64,000 nucleotides of DNA, taken from positions 38,671 through 102,670 of the forward strand of contig DASVDC010000007.1 in the NCBI GenBank assembly GCA_036381275.1, written 5' to 3'. This stretch comes from UBA7803 sp036381275. Lineage in GTDB: Bacteria; Pseudomonadota; Gammaproteobacteria; Pseudomonadales; Azotimanducaceae. The notes beneath the pieces are model-generated. The model worked only from the letters and a program-made list of their open reading frames with translations, had not been told where the DNA came from and did not search any database. This document shows, one piece after another, positions 32,452-41,001 of the stretch. Made by a program: the position numbers and the translations under genes. Positions within the stretch are counted from its first letter, which is position 1; every line of letters starts with the position of its first letter.

Positions 32452-32880
32452 TCACGCCATCGCCGCGCGCGGCAGCGGGAATTCGACGACCTTCCAGTAG
32501 TTGTCGACCAGCGACACCGCGCGGACGAAGCTGTTGCCCATGTCGGACTTCAGCATGTAGCCGGCGACGTTCAGGTTGTAGGCCTCGAACTTGTCCTTCT
32601 CGTCGTTCGAGGTGGTGAGCACGAAGACGATGGTGTCGCGCAGCGCCTCGTCCTCGCGTACCCGGCGCAGCATCTCCAGGCCGTTCATCCGCGGCATGTT
32701 GATGTCGAGAATCACCAGATTCGGGCGCGGGAGCTGGCGCAGCTTCTCGAGGCCCTCCACGCCGTCCTTCGCGTGCACCACGGGGTTCGCGATCTTCAGC
32801 TTCTCCATCGCCCGGATGAACGCCTTGGCGTCGATGCTGTCGTCTTCCACCAGCAGTATGTGTACGGCCTCCCTGATCAT
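32452..32880 (-). CDS. Single-domain response regulator (Rcp1-like)
   Basis: A 142-residue receiver with no output domain. It has ILLVEDDSIDAKAFIRAMEK (acidic pocket), phosphoacceptor Asp in LVILDINMPRMNG, FVLTTSNDEKDK and the lysine of GYMLKSDMG. This subfamily is the partner of phytochrome-type kinases. The start ATG overlaps the TGA of the upstream kinase gene (ATGA), so it is translated with its kinase and is most likely phosphorylated by it. Downstream target not visible. Confidence 0.93.
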   Translation of the reverse strand: MIREAVHILLVEDDSIDAKAFIRAMEKLKIANPVVHAKDGVEGLEKLRQLPRPNLVILDINMPRMNGLEMLRRVREDEALRDTIVFVLTTSNDEKDKFEAYNLNVAGYMLKSDMGNSFVRAVSLVDNYWKVVEFPLPRAAMA

Positions 32881-34007
32881 GCAGCACGTTCCTTCGCTTG
32901 TTTGGCTTCGAGCAGACGCTGCGCTCCGGCCGCGTCCACGATCTTCCATTCGAACTTGAACACCGTGCCGGTACCCTGCTCGACCGGCTCGTGCCAGACG
33001 CGCCCGCCCTGCCATTCCACCACCCGGCTGACGATGGCGAGGCCCATCCCGCTGCCTTCCACTTCGTCGCGCGGCTGCAGCGTCTGGAACATCTGATAGA
33101 TGCGCTCGCGGTACTCCTCGGGAATCCCGGCGCCGTTGTCGGCCACCGCGAACCGCCAATGCTCGCCGGTGCGCTCGGCGCTCACGGTGATGCGCCCCGC
33201 CGGACCCGGATGGTGCTTCACCGCGTTGCCCATCAGGTTGCGCAGCACCTGCTCGAGCGGCGCACGGAACGTCGTGAACGTCGGCAGCTCGCCCAGCACG
33301 AGCTGCATCCCCTCGGGCGGCGCCAGCATCGACCAGATGTCCTGCACCAGCTCGCGGGTATCGACCGCGACGACTTCACCGACCCGGCGCCCGACGCGCG
33401 AGTACGCCAGCAGATCGTCGAGCAGGCGGTTCAGCCGCGCGGTGCGGGACCGGAGCAGCTCCAGGTTCTCCTGTACGTCGCCCTCCTTGTAGTCGGCGAG
33501 GTCGTCCGCCAGCCAGCCCACCAGCACCTCGATCGAGCGCAGCGGCGCCTTCAGGTCGTGCGAGGCCACGTACGCGAACTGCTCGAGGTCGCGGTTCGAG
33601 CGCTCGAGCTCGGCATGGCTCGCCTTGAGCGCTTCCTCGGCGTTCTTGATGTCCGTCAGATCCACCACGGTGACGCAGACGCCCAGGATGTTGCCGTCCG
33701 CGTCGCGCACCGGCTGATAGACGTAGCGCGCCCAGCGCGGCGGGCCGTCCGGCACGTAGGCCGGGCCCTCGCGGAGCACGCGGCGGTTCTCCCGCAGACA
33801 GGTCTCGAACGATTCCTTGCCGGCCTGGTTCTCCTCGGCGGTCAGCAGTTCGGTCACCGACTTGCCGCGCGCGTCGGGCGGCAGCCGGTTCGCGCGCAGG
33901 AGCGCCCGGTTCGCGAACCCCAGCGTGCCGTCCGGCAGGATGTAGCCGACCGGATGCGGGATCGCATCGGCGATCATGCGCAGGTTGTCGAGGTTGACGT
34001 CAGCCAT
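32877..34007 (-). CDS. PAS-domain sensor histidine kinase (phytochrome-type kinase core)
   Basis: A 376-residue cytoplasmic kinase. An N-terminal PAS domain (about 5-120: LRMIADAIPHPVGYILPDG, YVYQPVRDADGNILGV) is followed by a HisKA helix with FAYVASHDLKAPLRSIE (His150). The HATPase domain has VLRNLMGNAVKHHPG, VADNGAGIPEEYRERIYQMF and GSGMGLAIVSRVVEWQGG. The HDLKAPLR box is that of phytochrome-type kinases, but the bilin-binding GAF is absent. Start set at 34007. It overlaps the REC-GGDEF-EAL gene by 8 bases and the response regulator by 4, making a three-gene operon. Confidence 0.93.
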   Translation of the reverse strand: MADVNLDNLRMIADAIPHPVGYILPDGTLGFANRALLRANRLPPDARGKSVTELLTAEENQAGKESFETCLRENRRVLREGPAYVPDGPPRWARYVYQPVRDADGNILGVCVTVVDLTDIKNAEEALKASHAELERSNRDLEQFAYVASHDLKAPLRSIEVLVGWLADDLADYKEGDVQENLELLRSRTARLNRLLDDLLAYSRVGRRVGEVVAVDTRELVQDIWSMLAPPEGMQLVLGELPTFTTFRAPLEQVLRNLMGNAVKHHPGPAGRITVSAERTGEHWRFAVADNGAGIPEEYRERIYQMFQTLQPRDEVEGSGMGLAIVSRVVEWQGGRVWHEPVEQGTGTVFKFEWKIVDAAGAQRLLEAKQAKERAA

Positions 34008-35709
34008 GGCGTGCCTCCTGTCCGTTCGGGTCACCCTGGCACGGGGCGGCGGCCGGCATCTTCTCCGGGGTGACGGGTTTGCTGAGATAGAAGCCCTGGC
34101 CGCGGCGGCAGCCGTGCTGCACCAGGAACTCGAGCTGCTCGCGCGTCTCGATGCCCTCGGCCACCGTGTCGAGACCGAGGCTCTCCGCCATCGACAGGAT
34201 CGCCCGGCAGATGGCCGGACCGTGCCGATTGACACCGATGTCCCGGACGAACGAGCGGTCGAGCTTCAGGGTGTCGATCGGGAAGCGCCGCAGGTAGTCG
34301 AGGCAGGAATGGCCGGTACCGAAATCGTCGATCGCGAGCACGAAACCGAGACACTTCAGCTCCTTCAGCACGCGCTCGGCCGAGCGCACGTCCTGCACCA
34401 GACTGCTCTCGGTGAGCTCGAGCTCGATCGTGCGCGGATCGACGCCGTGCTCGTCCACCAGGCGCTTCAGGTCGTCACGGAAGCTCGCGTGCAGGAGCTG
34501 GCGCGGCGAGACGTTGATCGCAATCGGCCCGACCCGCCGCCCGCCGCGCTGCCAGGCGAGGTTCTGGAGGAATGCCAGCTCCACCACGCGCCGGCCGAGC
34601 GGAATGATGTGACCATACTCCTCGGCGATGCCGATGAACGCGCCGGGCAGCACCGTGCGGCCGTCGGCGCGCTTCCAGCGGATCAGCGCTTCGGCGCCCG
34701 CGATGCGGCCGTCCAGCAGATCGAACTGGGGCTGATACAGCAGGAAGAACTCGTTGTTCTGCAGCGCGCGCTGCATGTCCTGAGCGAGGTCGTGCTGATG
34801 CAGGATCGCCTCGTGCATGCTGTCGGTGAAGAACTTGAAGCCGTTGCGCCCGTCGTGCTTCGCCTGGTACATCGCGATGTCGGCGTTCTTGATCAGCGTC
34901 TCCGGGTTGCCGCGGTCGTTCGGGAAGATGGTCACGCCGACGCTGACCGTGGTGCTCACCTGATGGCCGTCGAGCACGTACGGCTCCGACAGCGCCGCCG
35001 TCAGCTTCCGTGCGACCGTCTCCGCGGCGCGGATGTCCGGCAGGCTCTCGAGCAGCACCGCGAATTCGTCGCCGCCCATCCGCGCGATGATGTCGCCGCT
35101 GCGTACCGCCTGCTCGATGCGCCGCGCCGCGGCCACCAGCAGCCGGTCACCGAACTGGTGGCCGAGCGTGTCGTTGACGCCCTTGAAGCGGTCGAGGTCG
35201 AGGAACAGCAGGCCGATCATGCTGCCGGCGCGTCGCGCCCGGCTGACGGCCTTCTCGAGGTACTGCACGAAGTAGCTGCGATTCGGAATCTGGGTGAGCG
35301 CGTCGTAGGTCGCGAGATGGTTCAGCCGCAGCTCGGAGCGTTTGCGCTCGATTGCATAGCGGATGGCGCGCAGGATGATCTTGCCGTCGCCGTCCCACTT
35401 GACCAGGTAGTCCTGGACGCCTTCCTTCAGGATGTCGATCGCGTACTCTTCGCTGTCTTCGCCCGACAGCACCACGATGGGGATGGTCGGATCGAGCTGC
35501 TGAATCGCGCGTACGCAGGCCTGGCCGCTGGCATCCGGCAGATGCAGGTCCAGCAGCACCACGTCGTAGCGATCTTCCCGCAGCGCCGCGAGCGCATCCT
35601 TCAGGCATTCGCGATGCACCAGTTCCGGCGGAGCGCCCGAGCTGCGGGTAAGGCACGAGCGCAGGAACCGCGCATCGGCTCGATCGTCCTCCACCAGCAG
35701 AAGCTTCAT
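34000..35709 (-). CDS. REC-GGDEF-EAL cyclic-di-GMP signalling protein
   Basis: A 569-residue bifunctional-type protein. The receiver (1-120) has LLLVEDDRADARF and Asp54 in VVLLDLHLP. The GGDEF domain has an intact motif MGGDEFAV (212-216) and an RxxD inhibitory site (RSGD, 203-206) five residues before it. The EAL domain has an intact AEALIRW (EAL 340-342), IELELTES, AIDDFGTGHS and LKLDRSFV. Both synthesis and hydrolysis of c-di-GMP are possible, with phosphorylation choosing the balance. Start set at 35709 (MKLLLVEDD). First gene of the operon with the PAS kinase and Rcp1-like regulator. The 264-base gap upstream (35710-35973) shows no further gene. Confidence 0.95.
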   Translation of the reverse strand: MKLLLVEDDRADARFLRSCLTRSSGAPPELVHRECLKDALAALREDRYDVVLLDLHLPDASGQACVRAIQQLDPTIPIVVLSGEDSEEYAIDILKEGVQDYLVKWDGDGKIILRAIRYAIERKRSELRLNHLATYDALTQIPNRSYFVQYLEKAVSRARRAGSMIGLLFLDLDRFKGVNDTLGHQFGDRLLVAAARRIEQAVRSGDIIARMGGDEFAVLLESLPDIRAAETVARKLTAALSEPYVLDGHQVSTTVSVGVTIFPNDRGNPETLIKNADIAMYQAKHDGRNGFKFFTDSMHEAILHQHDLAQDMQRALQNNEFFLLYQPQFDLLDGRIAGAEALIRWKRADGRTVLPGAFIGIAEEYGHIIPLGRRVVELAFLQNLAWQRGGRRVGPIAINVSPRQLLHASFRDDLKRLVDEHGVDPRTIELELTESSLVQDVRSAERVLKELKCLGFVLAIDDFGTGHSCLDYLRRFPIDTLKLDRSFVRDIGVNRHGPAICRAILSMAESLGLDTVAEGIETREQLEFLVQHGCRRGQGFYLSKPVTPEKMPAAAPCQGDPNGQEARHG

Positions 35710-35973
35710 CGTGTACGCGTGTTCCGGTCCCTGCCGTCGAAGGCGGCGTGCGGGCATGACGATGCGTCGACCCCTCGATTTTCAAACATAGGGTCAAAAG
35801 CACCGCTACTGTGTGCGCCGTGTCACGCCGGAGGGCGCGTGCGCGCCACGCGGCCGCCCGCCGGGCTCCGATTCGTGACGCCGGTCACACGCCGAGCGCA
35901 ATCCCCTGAACGGCGGCTGCGTGGTACATTGCGCGCGGCCGACGTCGGCCCTGCCAGAACAACGAGGAGAAAC

Positions 35974-36570
35974 ATGAAACGATCGAATCACGCCGCGCTC
36001 GCGGCGCTTGCGCTCGGCCTGCTGGCCCCGCTCGCGGGCACCGCGGCAGAGCCGCGCTACACCTACATCGAAGGGGGCTATCAGCACCTGGACATCGACG
36101 CCGGTCCGTTGGACGTCGATGGTGACGGATTCGAGGTGGGCGGTTCGCTGCCGCTCGCCGATCAGGTGTTCCTGCGCGCGTCCTACTTGAGCATCGATCT
36201 CGATTTCGACGTCGATGCACAAACGTTCACCGCCGGAATCGGCGGCTTCATGCCGCTGCGCAGCGACCTGCACCTGATCGGCACCGTCGGCTACGGCTGG
36301 GCCGAGCTCGACACGCCGGGCCCCGGCGACCCGGAGGACGACGGAGTCGTCGCTTCGGGCGGGTTGCGCTGGATGGCCCAGCCGCAGCTCGAGCTGACCG
36401 GCGAGCTGACGTATTCGGACTTCGACGACACGGGCGACGAGCTGAGCGTGACGCTCGGCGGTCTGTACAACCTGACGCCCGACCTCGCGCTCCAGCTCGA
36501 CGTGACGTTCGGCGACGACGTCACCCGCTACATGGCGGGCGTGCGTTACTACATCCCCCGCCGCCGCTGA
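35974..36570 (+). CDS. Outer-membrane beta-barrel protein (OmpA-like barrel)
   Basis: A 198-residue exported protein. A signal peptide (ALAALALGLLAPLAGTAA) is followed by alternating aromatic/hydrophobic strands of an eight-strand barrel: YTYIEGGYQHLDID, VFLRASYLSIDLDFDV, LIGTVGYGWAEL, GGLRWMAQPQLELTGELTYSDF, LSVTLGGLYNLTPDLALQLDV. The C-terminus VTRYMAGVRYYIPRRR is a typical barrel end, although the final residue is not aromatic. A strong ribosome site (AACGAGGAGAAAC) precedes the ATG. Role unknown; possibly structural or stress-related. Confidence 0.85.
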   Translation: MKRSNHAALAALALGLLAPLAGTAAEPRYTYIEGGYQHLDIDAGPLDVDGDGFEVGGSLPLADQVFLRASYLSIDLDFDVDAQTFTAGIGGFMPLRSDLHLIGTVGYGWAELDTPGPGDPEDDGVVASGGLRWMAQPQLELTGELTYSDFDDTGDELSVTLGGLYNLTPDLALQLDVTFGDDVTRYMAGVRYYIPRRR

Positions 36571-36613
36571 TCGCGCGAGCAGCGCCGACGGCACTGGCGC
36601 GGCTCGCGCGGGT

Positions 36614-38134
36614 TCAACCGCCGAGCCACGCCAGCACCGGAAAACACCAGCCGACCGCGAGCGGCGGAGTCAGCAGACTGACCATCACACCGCCGCCGAG
36701 CAGGTCGCGGGCGCCCAATTGCCCGGTGGCGTGCACGATCGCGTTCGGCGGCGTCGAAATCGGCAGCGCCATGCCGCTCGAAGCGGCGAGTGCCACCGGC
36801 AGCACGAACTGGGCGGCGAGCAGCGGCCCGCCGAGCTCGAGCCCGAGCGCGAGCGCCATCGGCAGGATCAGATTCGCGGTGGCGGTGTTGCTCATCAGAT
36901 TCGAGAGCAGCGTGGTCACGTAGCAAAGCGCGAGCGCGAGCACCCACGGGGCGGCCGGCAGTTCGGCAATCCGCACCGCCAGCCAGCGCGCGAGGCCGCT
37001 CTCGGCCACGCCGACCCCGAGCGACAGACCGCCCGCGAGCAGGATCAGGATGTCCCACTGCAGCGCGCGCATGTCCTCGCGGCGAATGACCCCGGTGACG
37101 GACAGCGCGACGATCGGCAGGAACGACACCACCGCGGCCGGCAGGCCGTGCCACGCCTCCGTCATCCAGAGCAGCACGGTGATCGTGAACACCGTCATCA
37201 CGACGAGCTTCTGCCAAAGCCACGGCGCCTCGGGATCGATCGACCGGTCGGCGAGCTCGAGCAGCGCCGGCGGGCGCGATGCCGGCTCGGAACCGGTGAA
37301 CCGGGTGCCGCGCACGCGCAGCGCCATCACGGCGGTGAGCCCGCCGATCAGCAGGAACGCGATCGGCGCGCCGAGCGCCAGCCATTCGAGGAACGAGATC
37401 GGCCGCACCTCGGCCAACAGGCCCGCGGCGATCGCGTTCGGCGGCGAGCTGATGATCGTCGTCATGCCGCCGAGGTTCGCGGCGAACGCAACGCCGGCGA
37501 GCAGCGCGGCCCGCCCCCGAGTGCCCATCTCGCGGGCCGACGCCAGCACCGGGCCGAGCACCGCAACCATCAGCGCCGCGGTGGCGGTGTTGGATATGAA
37601 CATCGAGAACGCGGTGGTCACGGCCATCGCCGCCACCAGTACCAGCGGGCCGCGGCCGCCGGTTGCCGCGAGCGCATGCTGCGCGAACCAGGCCGCGAGG
37701 CCGGTGCGCTCCGCCGAGCGCGCCATCACCAGACCGGCGAAGAACAGCCACATCGCCGGCGCCGCCCACGGATCGGTGAACGTCTGCCACGCGTCCGGCT
37801 CGTCCGGCCCCGCGAGCGGCCCGCCCGGCGCGCCGAGCAGCAGGATCTGCAGGCCGATCACCAGGAGCGCAACCGCGAAGGCCGGAATCGCTTCGCTGAT
37901 CCAGAGCCCGGCGGCCAGCAGCAGGATCCACAGCGACGCGCGGCCCGCATCGCCGAGCCCCGCGTGCTCCGGCAGGTACGCACCGGCGCTCGCAATCACG
38001 AGACAGACGGCGATCTTCGCGAGCGCGCGCCCGGAATGGAACTCGATGCGGCCCGCTAGGGTGCGACCCGCTAGGGTGCGGCCCGCCAGGGTGCGGGCGG
38101 ACAGGCCGCGATGAGCCCGGCGGGTGTCGGTCAT
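36614..38134 (-). CDS. DASS/SLC13-family anion transporter
   Basis: A 506-residue inner-membrane permease of the divalent anion:Na+ symporter family (dicarboxylates, sulfate or phosphate). The two family Ser-Asn-Thr signatures are FISNTATAALMV and LMSNTATANLILP. They are matched by two Pro-Pro motifs, TTIISSPPNAIAAG and LPISTPPNAIVHATG, in line with the inverted-repeat fold. About a dozen hydrophobic segments are visible. The N-terminus is odd: RTLAG occurs three times in tandem, encoded by three 15-base DNA repeats, before the first membrane span. The substrate is unknown. Confidence 0.92.
   Translation of the reverse strand: MTDTRRAHRGLSARTLAGRTLAGRTLAGRIEFHSGRALAKIAVCLVIASAGAYLPEHAGLGDAGRASLWILLLAAGLWISEAIPAFAVALLVIGLQILLLGAPGGPLAGPDEPDAWQTFTDPWAAPAMWLFFAGLVMARSAERTGLAAWFAQHALAATGGRGPLVLVAAMAVTTAFSMFISNTATAALMVAVLGPVLASAREMGTRGRAALLAGVAFAANLGGMTTIISSPPNAIAAGLLAEVRPISFLEWLALGAPIAFLLIGGLTAVMALRVRGTRFTGSEPASRPPALLELADRSIDPEAPWLWQKLVVMTVFTITVLLWMTEAWHGLPAAVVSFLPIVALSVTGVIRREDMRALQWDILILLAGGLSLGVGVAESGLARWLAVRIAELPAAPWVLALALCYVTTLLSNLMSNTATANLILPMALALGLELGGPLLAAQFVLPVALAASSGMALPISTPPNAIVHATGQLGARDLLGGGVMVSLLTPPLAVGWCFPVLAWLGG
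38051..38095. repeat. Three tandem 15-nt repeats in the transporter's 5' end
   Basis: GCCCGCTAGGGTGCG, ACCCGCTAGGGTGCG and GCCCGCCAGGGTGCG follow each other without gaps. They encode the RTLAG x3 peptide on the minus strand. The units are in frame, so copy-number change would keep the reading frame. Confidence 0.9.
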
Positions 38135-38174
38135 GGAGCGGGCGCGGCGCTACGCCCGCGCCAGGGGAGCGAAC

Positions 38175-39413
38175 CTACCAGGGATGCACCTCCACCGGCA
38201 GCCGCGTGATGCCGCGGATGAAGTTCGAGTGCAGCCGCTCCACCGGGCCGACCACCTCGACGAAGCGGAACCGCTTCATCACCTCCTCCCAGACGATGCG
38301 CAGCTGCATCTCGGCGAGGCGGTTGCCCATGCAGCGGTGAATGCCGAAGCCGAACGCGACGTGGTGGCGCGCGTTCGGCCGGTCGATGATCAGGCGGTCG
38401 GGCTCGTCGATCACCGTCTCGTCACGGTTGCCGGAGATGTACCACATCACCACCTTGTCGCCCTTGCGGATGGTCTTGCCGGCGAGCTCGGTGTCCTGCG
38501 TCGCGGTGCGGCGCATGTGCAGCACCGCCGTCTGCCAGCGAACCATCTCCGAGACCATGTTGGGGATCAGCCCCGGATTCTCGCGCAGCTTCCGGTACTC
38601 GTCCGGGAACTCGTTCAGCGCGAGCACGCCGCCGCTGATGGTGTTGCGGGTGGTGTCGTTGCCGCCGACGATCAGCAGCATGATGTTGCCGAGGAACTCC
38701 ATCGGCCGGGACGGCATGTCGCGGGTGTCCGGCGAGTGCGCCAGCATCGTGATCAGGTCGAGCGTCTCGCCCGGCGGCCGGGCCGCGCGCTCGCGGAACA
38801 GACCGACGAACGTCTCGAGGCATTCCATCAGGCCTGCGCGGCGCTCTTCCTCCGTGAACAGCTTGCCGCCCGTGGTGGCTTCCCCGTCCGTCGACATGTC
38901 GGACCAGCGGGTGAGCTTGCGCCGCTCCTCGAACGGGAAGTCGAACAGCGTCGCCAGCATCTGCGTGGTGAGCTCGATGGATACCCGATCCACCCAGTCG
39001 AACGGCTCGCCCACCGGCAGCGCGTCGAGAATCGGCCCGAGCCGCGCGCGGATCACCGGCTCGAGCCGCGCGAGGTTGCGCGGCGCCACCACCGGCATCA
39101 CCGCGCCGCGCTGCGCGTCGTGCTTCGGCGGATCCATCTGGATGAAGTTGTCGATCTCGAAGTCTTCGGGCTGATCGCCGATCACGATGGTCGGCTCGGA
39201 GCTGAAGAGGTCGTGGTGGGTGTCCACGTACATGATGTCCTTCAGCCGGGTCACCGACCAGTACGGCCCGAACGGGCTGTCGGGGTGGTAGTGAACCGGA
39301 TCCTCCGCGCGCAGCCGCGCGAACAGCGGACGCCAGGTGTCGGTCTGATAAAGCCTCGGATCGCTGACGTCGAGCTCGTCCAGTGGGGTGTTCAGTTGCG
39401 CTGCCTCGGCCAC
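38175..39413 (-). CDS. Cytochrome P450, CYP153-like
   Basis: A 412-residue soluble bacterial P450. The oxygen-binding I-helix is VGGNDTTRN (249-257), the ExxR motif is EMVRWQ (289-294), and the haem-binding loop is FGFGIHRCMGN with Cys361. LLIVGGNDTTRNTISGG, LHMRRTA and RLAEMQLRIVWEEV are characteristic of CYP153, the terminal hydroxylases of alkanes and other aliphatic chains. The usual ferredoxin and ferredoxin reductase genes are not adjacent. The neighbours are transporters, so a role in hydrocarbon or fatty-chain oxidation is likely but unproven. Family-level (P450) call is certain, CYP153 is probable. Confidence 0.92.
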   Translation of the reverse strand: MAEAAQLNTPLDELDVSDPRLYQTDTWRPLFARLRAEDPVHYHPDSPFGPYWSVTRLKDIMYVDTHHDLFSSEPTIVIGDQPEDFEIDNFIQMDPPKHDAQRGAVMPVVAPRNLARLEPVIRARLGPILDALPVGEPFDWVDRVSIELTTQMLATLFDFPFEERRKLTRWSDMSTDGEATTGGKLFTEEERRAGLMECLETFVGLFRERAARPPGETLDLITMLAHSPDTRDMPSRPMEFLGNIMLLIVGGNDTTRNTISGGVLALNEFPDEYRKLRENPGLIPNMVSEMVRWQTAVLHMRRTATQDTELAGKTIRKGDKVVMWYISGNRDETVIDEPDRLIIDRPNARHHVAFGFGIHRCMGNRLAEMQLRIVWEEVMKRFRFVEVVGPVERLHSNFIRGITRLPVEVHPW

Positions 39414-39494
39414 CGCCGCTTCCTCCGGATTGCCACGGTTCGAGCCAAGCCTACCCTGCCCGGCCGCGCGGCACCACCGGAGGGCCCGGATGAC

Positions 39495-40973
39495 TCAGCC
39501 GTCGCGGCGCACCGCCGACAGCGGCGGCGCGATGTCTTCCAGCGACCGGCCCTCGGCGTCGACCGCGAAGAACAGCGCCACCAGCCCGCCCACCGCCATC
39601 AGTCCCGCGCCGATCAGATAGCCGACGAACAGCGGTGTCGCGTCGGCGCCGCCGTCGGAAGCCTCGATCAGATAGCCGAACAGCGCCGGTGCCACCACGC
39701 CGCCGAAGAACTGCGCGAGCGCGAAGAAGAACGCGATCGCTTGCGCGCGGAACTCGATCGGGAAGATCTCGCTGACCGTGAGGTACGCGCTCGACGCGCC
39801 GGCCGACGCGAAGAAGAAGATCACGCACCAGATCACGGTCTGGCTGAACGCCGACAATGCGCCCGTGTAGAACAGGTAGCCGGAGAACGCGAGCAGCACC
39901 GCCGCCAGCAGATAACTGCCCGAGATCATCCGACGCCGCCCCCAGGTATCGAACAGCCGGCCGAGGATCACCGCGCCGGCGAGGTTGCCGAACGCGAACG
40001 GAAACAGGAAGTAGCCGATGGCCTGCTCGGTGACGCCGTAGAACGTCGCGAGAATCAGCCCCGAGGTGAAGAAGATCGCGTTGTACAGGAACGACTGCGT
40101 GATCATCAGCGAAGCGCCGAGGAGCGTCCGGGTGGGGTACGTGCCGAACATCACCCGCGCGATCTCGCGGTACGGAACCGTCGTCTGCGGGCGGATCTCG
40201 ATCGCCCGCTCGGGCCCCACCGGCAGAAGCTCGTGACCGTCGGCCTCGAGCTGCCGCTCGATCTCGGTGACCACCCGTTCGGCCTCGTCCGCCCGGCCGT
40301 GGGTCATCATCCAGCGCGGGCTCTCCGGGATGTGGCGCCGGAGCCGCCAGACCAGCAGGCCGATGATCGGACCGCTCAACACGCCGATCCGCCAGCCGAG
40401 GTCGATCGGCAGCAGCTCCGGATTCAGCAGCAGCATCTGCGCGCCGGCCGCCAGCATCGCGCCGCCCCAGTAGGTACCGTTCACCCCGATGTCCACCCAG
40501 CCGCGGCGGTGCGGCGGAATCAGCTCGTCGATCGCGGAATTGATCGCGCCGTACTCGCCGCCGATGCCGAGGCCGGCGGCGAAGCGGCACACGGCGAACG
40601 ACCAGAAGTTCCACGCGAAGCCGGACAGGCCGCTCGCCACGAGGTACAGCACGATGGTGGTGATGAACAGCCGGCGGCGCCCCAGCCGGTCGGCCAGACG
40701 CCCGAACCACAGCGCGCCGATCACCTGGCCGAGCAGATACAGCGATGCGCTCCAGCCGATCATCGACGCGGTCAGCGCAAGGGTTTCGCTGCGCTGCAGC
40801 GTCTCGGCGATGCCGGCGACCATCGCGATCTCCAGCCCGTCGAGGATCCAGCAGATGCCGAGCGCGACCACCACCCGAGTGTGGAACCGGGCCCAGGGCA
40901 ACCGGTCGAGGCGGGCCGGCACGGTACTGCGTACGGCGCCGTCGGTGGTCAGTACGGGGCCTGGTGCTGCCAC
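39495..40973 (-). CDS. Major facilitator superfamily transporter
   Basis: A 492-residue, roughly 12-span MFS carrier of the sugar/metabolite-H+ symporter type. The loop 2-3 motif is GRLADRLGRRRLFI, the repeat in the second half is GRLFDTWGRRRMISG, and AGLGIGGEYGAINSAIDELIP and PESPRWMM are typical of the metabolite-symporter branch (aromatic acids, sialate, shikimate and others). A large central loop (about 215-260) separates the halves. It lies between the P450 and the PhoX-like gene on the same strand, with 81 and 28 bases spacing. Substrate unknown. Confidence 0.92.
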   Translation of the reverse strand: MAAPGPVLTTDGAVRSTVPARLDRLPWARFHTRVVVALGICWILDGLEIAMVAGIAETLQRSETLALTASMIGWSASLYLLGQVIGALWFGRLADRLGRRRLFITTIVLYLVASGLSGFAWNFWSFAVCRFAAGLGIGGEYGAINSAIDELIPPHRRGWVDIGVNGTYWGGAMLAAGAQMLLLNPELLPIDLGWRIGVLSGPIIGLLVWRLRRHIPESPRWMMTHGRADEAERVVTEIERQLEADGHELLPVGPERAIEIRPQTTVPYREIARVMFGTYPTRTLLGASLMITQSFLYNAIFFTSGLILATFYGVTEQAIGYFLFPFAFGNLAGAVILGRLFDTWGRRRMISGSYLLAAVLLAFSGYLFYTGALSAFSQTVIWCVIFFFASAGASSAYLTVSEIFPIEFRAQAIAFFFALAQFFGGVVAPALFGYLIEASDGGADATPLFVGYLIGAGLMAVGGLVALFFAVDAEGRSLEDIAPPLSAVRRDG

Positions 40974-41001
40974 GGCAACCTCCCGTCGCTGCCGGCTGCG
41001 C

